DNA of 35,377 nucleotides from Verrucomicrobiota bacterium (lineage in GTDB: Bacteria; Verrucomicrobiota; Verrucomicrobiia; Limisphaerales; JADLHS01). The notes under the pieces were generated by a model. It was given only the letters and a program-made list of their open reading frames with translations, did not search any database and was not told the DNA's origin. The DNA lies in NCBI GenBank assembly GCA_013140495.1, contig JABFSR010000002.1, positions 1-35,377 on the forward strand, in the 5' to 3' direction. How positions within the stretch are numbered: the first letter of the stretch is position 1; every line of letters starts with the position of its first letter. The translations under genes were made by a program, and so were the position numbers. Positions 30,473-35,377 of this stretch are shown here, one piece after another.

Positions 30473-32629
30473 TCACAACTGATATCGCTTTTGCAACAAT
30501 TGCCACAACCGGCGCGTCCAGCGGGGCAGCAACGGCTCGGGCTCAAGATCAAACCGGATTTTACCTGAGCGCCCATCCAGCAACGCCACGCCTGTCTTGG
30601 AGTCCAGTTTTGCCCGAACCTCAAAAAACGGTTCGGCGGCGCGCCGTCCATGCGGATCGTCAGGCGCGATCGCCACATCGCCACCGCCAAGCCAGCCCAG
30701 CGCCGAGGATGGCAACATCCGTTGCTCCGCCGGGATCACCTGCCAATCATGGACGCCGACAATGGTTGAAGCCTGACCGGTCAATCGAACCTCAGCACCC
30801 GGCATCTTCCGGGCGAACAGTGCATCCACGTCCTCCTGCTGCACTGTTGCCGTGAATTCAAACGCAGTTGGATCAATCAACAATCCCAACTGATTCCCGC
30901 GCGTCACCCAACGACCAACAAATGTGTCAATGCCGGGCGCAACCCAGATGCCATCCTGCCGCGCCCGGATCGTCAACGCAGCCTCGTCGGCACGGAATTT
31001 TGCGAGTTGTTGGACTGCCGCCTCCACCTGCGACTGCAAAGGCTTCAGACTCGCAATGTCGTCCTTGGTCGCCTTGAGCACGCGGGCTTCGAGTTCCTGG
31101 CTGCGGGCGAGCGTGTGGGCGATTTGCACTTCCAGTTCGCGATTGCTCAACCGCATCAACGGCTGGCCCGCTCGCACGTGTTCACCCTGTTTTGCCAGCA
31201 ACACCTCCACAGTACCGGCGGTTTGATTGATGACTTCGCAACGCTGGCCGGCGCGCAAGATGCCCGGCGCTCGAAAGTGATTTGGAAACGGCACGAATTG
31301 CAGAAACGAAACCAAAACAAGCACCAAGCCCACGCTCACCGCCACGGCACGCAATCGCACACGGTCCAATCGCGGACTGGTTGCGAGATACTTGATGAGT
31401 TTCCAGACGGGCACCGTGACCCACGAGATCAAACACACCGCCGCCATGATGAGGCCGATGATGAGAAACTTGTCCGCAACCACGAGCAGCACGCCCGCAA
31501 ACACGATGACCCGATAAATGCCGCTGGTGATGCCAAACGTCGTCAGCCACGCCGTCTCTTCGCGCGTCCGTGCCGGCGATTCAAATCTTCGCACACCGAA
31601 CAATCCGCGTTCAGCAAGAAAACCTAGTTGCTGATTCGCGCGCTGGCTCAGGTTTGGAATCTCCAGCAGGTCAGAGAGCATGTAGTAACCATCGAAACGC
31701 AGGAGCGGGTTGAGATTGAAGACGAGCGTCGAAACGGACGCCACGATCATGGCGTTGTAAGCGAGGCTGTGAACGACGCCTTCTCCCGTCCTTGCCCAGA
31801 TGAAGGTCGCAATGGCTGCGAAAAACAGTTCCACGATCATTCCGGCAGCACCCACCAGCATCCGTTGCGCGCGACTGCGAAAACTCCATGCCGAAGTGGC
31901 GTCCATGTACGGCACGGGCGTGAAGATCATCAGCATCACACCCATCGCATGAACTTCGCCGCCAAACTTGCGGCAGAAGTACGCGTGACCGAACTCGTGC
32001 AGCGTCTTGATGATCACGAGCGACGCGTAGAGCAGCGGCAAGTTGCCGGGCGAGAGCACATTTTCAGATTGCGAACGCAAAGTCGGCCAATGGTCTATCG
32101 CCACCTTGATGGCCGCGCCCACGACCACCAGCCACAACAACGCGCCGAAGCGACCGATGAGCTTTCCAACAACCGGCAGCGTGCGCACGAGAAAGCGGTC
32201 AGGGTCGAGCAATGGAAACCGCATGAACATGATGTTCAGAAAACGCGAACTGAGTTCACGCTGGCGGCGCTTTTTGAACCGCTCAAACAACTGGGCCGTA
32301 TCGCCGGCCAGATTGTATTGGAGCAGATTCGCAAAGTAGAGTTGCGCCAGCAACTGAATCACCGCCTCTTGGCCTGGAGCTTCATCGGGGAAACGATCCA
32401 GACATTCCTTCCATGCCTCATGCACCGTGCGATCGGGTCGCAAGCGTGCAACAAGCTCATACGCGGCCGGGCGCAGCCGGAAGAACGCATTATTGAACGG
32501 GTCTTCCAGCACGATCCAGCGGTCGCCACGAAAATTCTGGCGTCGCACCCGGACACTCGGACGCAGGCTGATACGTTGTCCGGCAATGCGGTACCAACTC
32601 TCGCTGAAAGTGGATTGGGCGTCGGCCAT
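30473..32629 (-). CDS. PqqD-like–M50 metallopeptidase–HlyD fusion membrane protein
   Basis: This 718-residue protein has an N-terminal PqqD-like winged-helix region (about 30–115: RWIVLEDPFNNAFFRLRPAAYELV). An M50 site-2-protease-like membrane domain follows, with zinc motif HEFGH at 211–215 and NPLLRFDGYY (Asp 313) as the third ligand. Multiple membrane segments lie between about 160 and 450. A periplasmic HlyD-like part spans about 455–700, with a biotinyl-lipoyl barrel sandwich (INQTAGTVEVLLAKQGEHVRAGQPL) and a coiled-coil hairpin (about 500–560). Such fusions occur next to HlyD adaptors in export clusters. The peptidase may process or release a substrate. It follows the S23 gene, with no SD visible before its ATG. 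It is likely located in the inner membrane with the HlyD part in the periplasm. Confidence 0.9.
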   Translation of the reverse strand: MADAQSTFSESWYRIAGQRISLRPSVRVRRQNFRGDRWIVLEDPFNNAFFRLRPAAYELVARLRPDRTVHEAWKECLDRFPDEAPGQEAVIQLLAQLYFANLLQYNLAGDTAQLFERFKKRRQRELSSRFLNIMFMRFPLLDPDRFLVRTLPVVGKLIGRFGALLWLVVVGAAIKVAIDHWPTLRSQSENVLSPGNLPLLYASLVIIKTLHEFGHAYFCRKFGGEVHAMGVMLMIFTPVPYMDATSAWSFRSRAQRMLVGAAGMIVELFFAAIATFIWARTGEGVVHSLAYNAMIVASVSTLVFNLNPLLRFDGYYMLSDLLEIPNLSQRANQQLGFLAERGLFGVRRFESPARTREETAWLTTFGITSGIYRVIVFAGVLLVVADKFLIIGLIMAAVCLISWVTVPVWKLIKYLATSPRLDRVRLRAVAVSVGLVLVLVSFLQFVPFPNHFRAPGILRAGQRCEVINQTAGTVEVLLAKQGEHVRAGQPLMRLSNRELEVQIAHTLARSQELEARVLKATKDDIASLKPLQSQVEAAVQQLAKFRADEAALTIRARQDGIWVAPGIDTFVGRWVTRGNQLGLLIDPTAFEFTATVQQEDVDALFARKMPGAEVRLTGQASTIVGVHDWQVIPAEQRMLPSSALGWLGGGDVAIAPDDPHGRRAAEPFFEVRAKLDSKTGVALLDGRSGKIRFDLEPEPLLPRWTRRLWQLLQKRYQL

Positions 32630-32636
32630 TTGGGTT

Positions 32637-32668
32637 GGTCAGTAGTTCGTAGTCTGTGGTCAGTAGCT
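32637..32668. repeat. Low-complexity inverted repeat, downstream flank of S23 gene
   Basis: A GTAGT/CAGT-rich string beginning GGTCAGTAGTTCGTAGTCTG starts 8 bases upstream of the M50–HlyD ATG and overlaps the S23 stop codon. Read on the opposite strand it resembles the string on the other side of the S23 gene at 33,084–33,112. Confidence 0.75.
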
Positions 32669-33047
32669 ATTCGGTTTCGGCAGTCATACCACGCCCGATG
32701 GACTTGAGGTAGGAGTTTAGTTGTGGAGCCAAGTTATCCACGAGCGGTTTGAGCTTCTTGATGTCCGTTTCACCTAAAAGTTTTCGTCGAAAGGCACGCC
32801 GGAGGAAATGCTGGGTTTCATTCAGCGAACCACGCGCAATCCGCACGAACCACTTGTTATCTTGAAAACTGCCGCGCCCCGTACCTTCGGCAATGTTCGC
32901 CCCTATGCTATCCGCCGCACGGACGATTTGTTTCCCGACGGTATCCTTCGCAAATGACTCCCAGCCCGTCACGACATCCCAAATTGTATCTGCCAGGTCT
33001 TCTGCCAGCTTATAGACGCGCAAGTTTTCAAAGTTGGTTTTGCTCAT
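32667..33047 (-). CDS. S23/four-helix-bundle protein (23S rRNA intervening-sequence family)
   Basis: The encoded protein is 126 residues from ATG 33,047 (MSKTNFENLRVYKLAEDLAD). An in-frame ATG at 33,074 would add nine residues. The family signature is clear: FENLRVYKLAEDLADTIWDVV, GKQIVRAADSIGANIAEGTGRGS, FVRIARGSLNETQHFL. These small helical-bundle proteins were first seen in intervening sequences of 23S rRNA genes. They are related to the Avd accessory protein of diversity-generating retroelements, and they probably bind nucleic acid. Here the gene sits between two HlyD-type genes of an export operon, exactly filling the gap, and is bracketed by inverted low-complexity repeats. This suggests insertion as a small mobile cassette. 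No reverse transcriptase or rRNA is nearby. Confidence 0.9.
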   Translation of the reverse strand: MSKTNFENLRVYKLAEDLADTIWDVVTGWESFAKDTVGKQIVRAADSIGANIAEGTGRGSFQDNKWFVRIARGSLNETQHFLRRAFRRKLLGETDIKKLKPLVDNLAPQLNSYLKSIGRGMTAETE

Positions 33048-33083
33048 AACCGTCAAATAAAAGTTTGCTGCCATCCGCCAATG

Positions 33084-33112
33084 CCACTGACTACGAACTA
33101 CAGACTACTGAC
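33084..33112. repeat. Low-complexity inverted repeat, upstream flank of S23 gene
   Basis: On the minus strand this reads GTCAGTAGTCTGTAGTTCGT followed by AGTCAGTGG. It is an imperfect inverted copy of 32,637–32,668, and the shared core is GTCAGTAG plus GTAGTTCGTAG. It lies 5 bases after the stop of the GAF–HlyD gene. Confidence 0.75.
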
Positions 33113-33117
33113 TTTAG

Positions 33118-34977
33118 CTACCACCAAAGCTTCATCCGCAAGAAATCCACCGTGCGATGCGTGATGATCCAGAACAGCGTGCGCTTCTCGACGTCGAGCT
33201 TGCACAGGCCGCTCATGCCGGGTCGCCACCAGGTTTGCGGGCCGCCCTCAAAAGTCAAACGGACCAGGAAAACATTTGCGTCCTTCTTCGGCAGCGCGGC
33301 AGGTTCCACCCGCGTAATGCGCACCTTGTATTTCAACTTGGGTTGACTGACGAACGCGATCTCGCCGGTGGAGCGGCTCAGAATCTCGTGAACATCGCGT
33401 TCGTTGATCTCCGCCTCGGCGTAGAGCGCTTCGGTGCGTGCCACTTTGAAGAGCGCATCACCCTGCTTGACGGGAGCGGCGATGCGTTCGCGCAGGTCGC
33501 CCTCCACCACCACGCCCGCAAATGGACTCCGGATGTTGGCGTTGGAAATGTGATAGCGGATCAAATCCAACCGTGCCTTGGACTGTTCGGCAGACGCTTC
33601 GGCAATCCGCATATCCGCCAGCGCCCGACCGGCGCGAGCCTTCTCCGCTTCGCGTTCAAAGCGGGACAAGTCAGCGAGGGCAGAGGCTTCTTCGAGCTTC
33701 AATTCACTCGTCCGCAGGGCCAGCAAAGACCCACCCTGCTCCACTGGATCGCCGGTGCGCACGAAAACCTGCTCGATGTATCCGTCGAACGGTGCAGTAA
33801 GAAATGAAACCTCGTCACTGCGCAAAATAAAATTGCCCTCGACGCGATAACTGACAGGCAACAGGAACAACACCACCAGCAACAGCGCAACACCAATGCC
33901 GGCAAGTTTCGCCCATGTGTGCTCCGGGCCGACGATCTTGGCCGCCCGCTCGCGCACAATATCCGCCCACCGCGCCCCAAACCAACGATCCCATCGCTTC
34001 AAATCCGAGAGCCTGCGTGACACCTGATCGCAAGCCAGACGCATCTGCTGAAGTTCAAGAGCGGCAAAAGGCATCGCCTGCCGTTCGCATGTCAGCACGG
34101 CGACCGGTTTACCGTCCACCCGCAACGGCAGCGAACACACGTGACCAACCTTCTGATCTTTCGCGTAGCTCTCGTGATCCCTCCCGACGACACCCGCCTT
34201 GTCCGGCGTAGGGCAGACAATTTCATCGTCCTGATCAAAACATTCCTCCATCGCCTTCTCCAACGCTTGGGCGGCTGCCATCTGCCGATCGAACTTCTCC
34301 GTGCGGCTCATGGCCGTCAGATGGATATAGCCACCCTTGATCCAGCCGAGACTGGCGCGGTCGCAGAGGAATCGCGTGGCAATGCCATTGCAAAACGCGA
34401 GCGCAGAGGCAAAGAACCTTGTCTCGTTGTTCACCGGCACCGTGAGATCAAGCACGGTGGCAAATTTCTCAACGTCGGCATGAGCCTGCTTCATTGAGAG
34501 GTTCTTTTGGTAAAGTTCCGGTGTGTCAGCGACCAAATTCAATCGCAGCAGGACTTCGTGCGCGGCAGTCTGATTCACGCCGGAAAGAAAAACGGTCAGC
34601 ACAACCTCCTCCGCCGCCTGATGCAACTTCAGTCGAAGCCCGAGTATGAAATGGTTGCCTGCAGAATCCTCCTCCAGCTTCTGCAACACGCTCTGCTCGC
34701 GACTGGCGCGATTGGCGACGTCCTCCAGTTGCATCGTAAACGCCACGAGGAAGCGCGATTGTCCACGGTTCGCCGACCATTCGGCAAATTTCTTCCACGG
34801 CGCGGCGGCGGCAGCGCGCACCACAAGAATAAGATGATCGGCGCCGGACAATTTTGCGGCGCAGGCATTCAGGCGCGGCCAGAATTCCTTCGCCGGGCCG
34901 ACGAACTGCCGCAGCTCGGCCAGCTCGGCCAGCGCCTGCACCATGTCTTCCGAAATACTGCCGGGATTGGTTTGCAT
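33118..34977 (-). CDS. GAF-domain–transmembrane–HlyD adaptor protein
   Basis: In this 619-residue protein the first 340 residues look cytoplasmic, with two GAF-like regions (about 25–150 and 170–320; the second includes VGHVCSLPLRVDGKPVAVLTCER). A single membrane helix follows (about 357–376: KLAGIGVALLLVVLFLLPV). The periplasmic part has a HlyD barrel sandwich and coiled coil (about 380–620: LTAPFDGYIEQVFVRTGDPV, then ANIRSPFAGVVVEGDLRERI). HlyD proteins are periplasmic adaptors for export complexes. Fusion to GAF sensors implies that adaptor activity or assembly may respond to a cytoplasmic ligand. The ATG lies 6 bases after the stop of the preceding HlyD gene, so the two are co-transcribed. 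No SD is visible. Confidence 0.87.
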   Translation of the reverse strand: MQTNPGSISEDMVQALAELAELRQFVGPAKEFWPRLNACAAKLSGADHLILVVRAAAAAPWKKFAEWSANRGQSRFLVAFTMQLEDVANRASREQSVLQKLEEDSAGNHFILGLRLKLHQAAEEVVLTVFLSGVNQTAAHEVLLRLNLVADTPELYQKNLSMKQAHADVEKFATVLDLTVPVNNETRFFASALAFCNGIATRFLCDRASLGWIKGGYIHLTAMSRTEKFDRQMAAAQALEKAMEECFDQDDEIVCPTPDKAGVVGRDHESYAKDQKVGHVCSLPLRVDGKPVAVLTCERQAMPFAALELQQMRLACDQVSRRLSDLKRWDRWFGARWADIVRERAAKIVGPEHTWAKLAGIGVALLLVVLFLLPVSYRVEGNFILRSDEVSFLTAPFDGYIEQVFVRTGDPVEQGGSLLALRTSELKLEEASALADLSRFEREAEKARAGRALADMRIAEASAEQSKARLDLIRYHISNANIRSPFAGVVVEGDLRERIAAPVKQGDALFKVARTEALYAEAEINERDVHEILSRSTGEIAFVSQPKLKYKVRITRVEPAALPKKDANVFLVRLTFEGGPQTWWRPGMSGLCKLDVEKRTLFWIITHRTVDFLRMKLWW

Positions 34978-34983
34978 GGTGAA

Positions 34984-35377
34984 CTATTCGAGAACGAGTT
35001 TTGCCGCAAGTCCGGGTCTGATCTTGCCGCCCGTATTTTCAAACAGAGCGCGAATCTTGACGAGGCCGCTCGCGGGGTCAACCACGGGGGAGATGAAGAT
35101 AATTTTCGCGGTCACAGTCACAGTCGTTGCGCCCGTTTCCACATCGAGCTTCACCGAGGCGTCCTGGTGGAGACGTGAAGCGAATTTTGCATCCAGATTA
35201 CTTACGAAGTAACAACGACTCGTGTCCACAACACGCACGATCGGCTGGTATGGCTGACACGCTTCTCCAGATTCAACCAGGATGTCGGTGATCTGGCCGG
35301 TGAACGGCGCGGTGATGATGCGACGGCGCAATTGCTCGGCTGCGATGTCGCGTTCCGCAACGGCGACCTTGTAATCC
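34984..35377 (-). CDS. HlyD-family periplasmic adaptor, 5' end off-window
   Basis: The frame is open to the right edge (first residues seen: DYKVAVAERDIAAEQLRRR), giving the last 130 residues. It shows the end of the coiled-coil hairpin, then IITAPFTGQITDILVESGEA (second half of the barrel sandwich) and a beta-barrel region ending in GLVKIRALFENTGGKIRPGL. This pattern is typical of membrane-fusion proteins of RND or type I export systems. A TTG at 35,329–35,331 is internal and not a start. It is the first gene of the operon visible here. An outer-membrane or inner-membrane partner may lie farther right. Confidence 0.88.
   Translation of the reverse strand, partial: DYKVAVAERDIAAEQLRRRIITAPFTGQITDILVESGEACQPYQPIVRVVDTSRCYFVSNLDAKFASRLHQDASVKLDVETGATTVTVTAKIIFISPVVDPASGLVKIRALFENTGGKIRPGLAAKLVLE

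Noticed and set aside
30328..30690. A 121-residue N-terminal extension of the SecA-like protein (start at 30,690)
   Set aside because: It would overlap the M50–HlyD gene by 218 bases and be translated through the intergenic palindrome. The SecA-like sequence only begins at ATG 30,327.
31007..32707. Long plus-strand frames opposite the M50–HlyD gene (31,007–31,627 and 31,628–32,707)
   Set aside because: They are His/Arg/Gln-rich antisense translations without motifs, opposite a gene with intact HEFGH and membrane segments.
32667..33047. Possibility that the S23 gene marks a 23S rRNA intervening sequence
   Set aside because: The flanks are protein-coding HlyD and M50–HlyD genes, and no rRNA sequence is present.

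Overview
The window looks like a chromosomal accessory region of a G+C-rich bacterium of the Planctomycetota–Verrucomicrobiota–Chlamydiota group, most likely a Verrucomicrobiota member. This is inferred from the combination of a giant protein with an LEPR-XLL-like N-terminus, an M50 peptidase–HlyD fusion, a second short SecA, a GAF–HlyD membrane protein, an S23-type four-helix-bundle gene flanked by low-complexity repeats, and short palindromic intergenic repeats. No rRNA, tRNA, CRISPR array or transposase was seen.

Region 1 (1 to about 21,581, minus strand) is one uninterrupted reading frame. Its 3' end lies beyond the left edge, so the protein has at least 7,193 residues. From the N-terminus it contains a short basic leader with the motif LEARLLLSG, a Ser/Thr-rich linker, about 25 tandem beta-rich repeats of 115–125 residues punctuated by a second module type, two groups of Ig-like 'YIDVTF' repeats, a long beta-rich body, and RTX (GGxGxDxx) calcium-binding repeats. 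All apparent genes on the plus strand here are antisense shadows.

Region 2 (21,582 to 28,344) starts with a divergent intergenic stretch and then has a compact plus-strand unit. It encodes an XRE-type helix-turn-helix protein preceded by a perfect palindrome, an ImmA/IrrE-type HEIGH metalloprotease overlapping it by 4 bases, a 1,411-residue nuclease–STAND NTPase resembling Avs anti-phage proteins, and an RNase HI with a C-terminal zinc ribbon. It reads as a defence cassette (regulator, regulator-cleaving protease, sensor-effector), with RNase HI possibly a host gene.

Region 3 (28,345 to the right edge, minus strand) is an operon-like series in transcription order: HlyD adaptor (5' end off-window), GAF–TM–HlyD protein, an S23 four-helix-bundle gene flanked by inverted low-complexity repeats, PqqD-like–M50–HlyD fusion, a palindromic intergenic repeat, and a SecA-like ATPase lacking the helical-wing and C-terminal zinc-binding regions. 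I infer that this is a dedicated envelope/export apparatus and that the giant RTX protein on the same strand is a plausible substrate, with the defence cassette lying between them. That system-level link is the most interesting hypothesis in the window and is not proven by the sequence.
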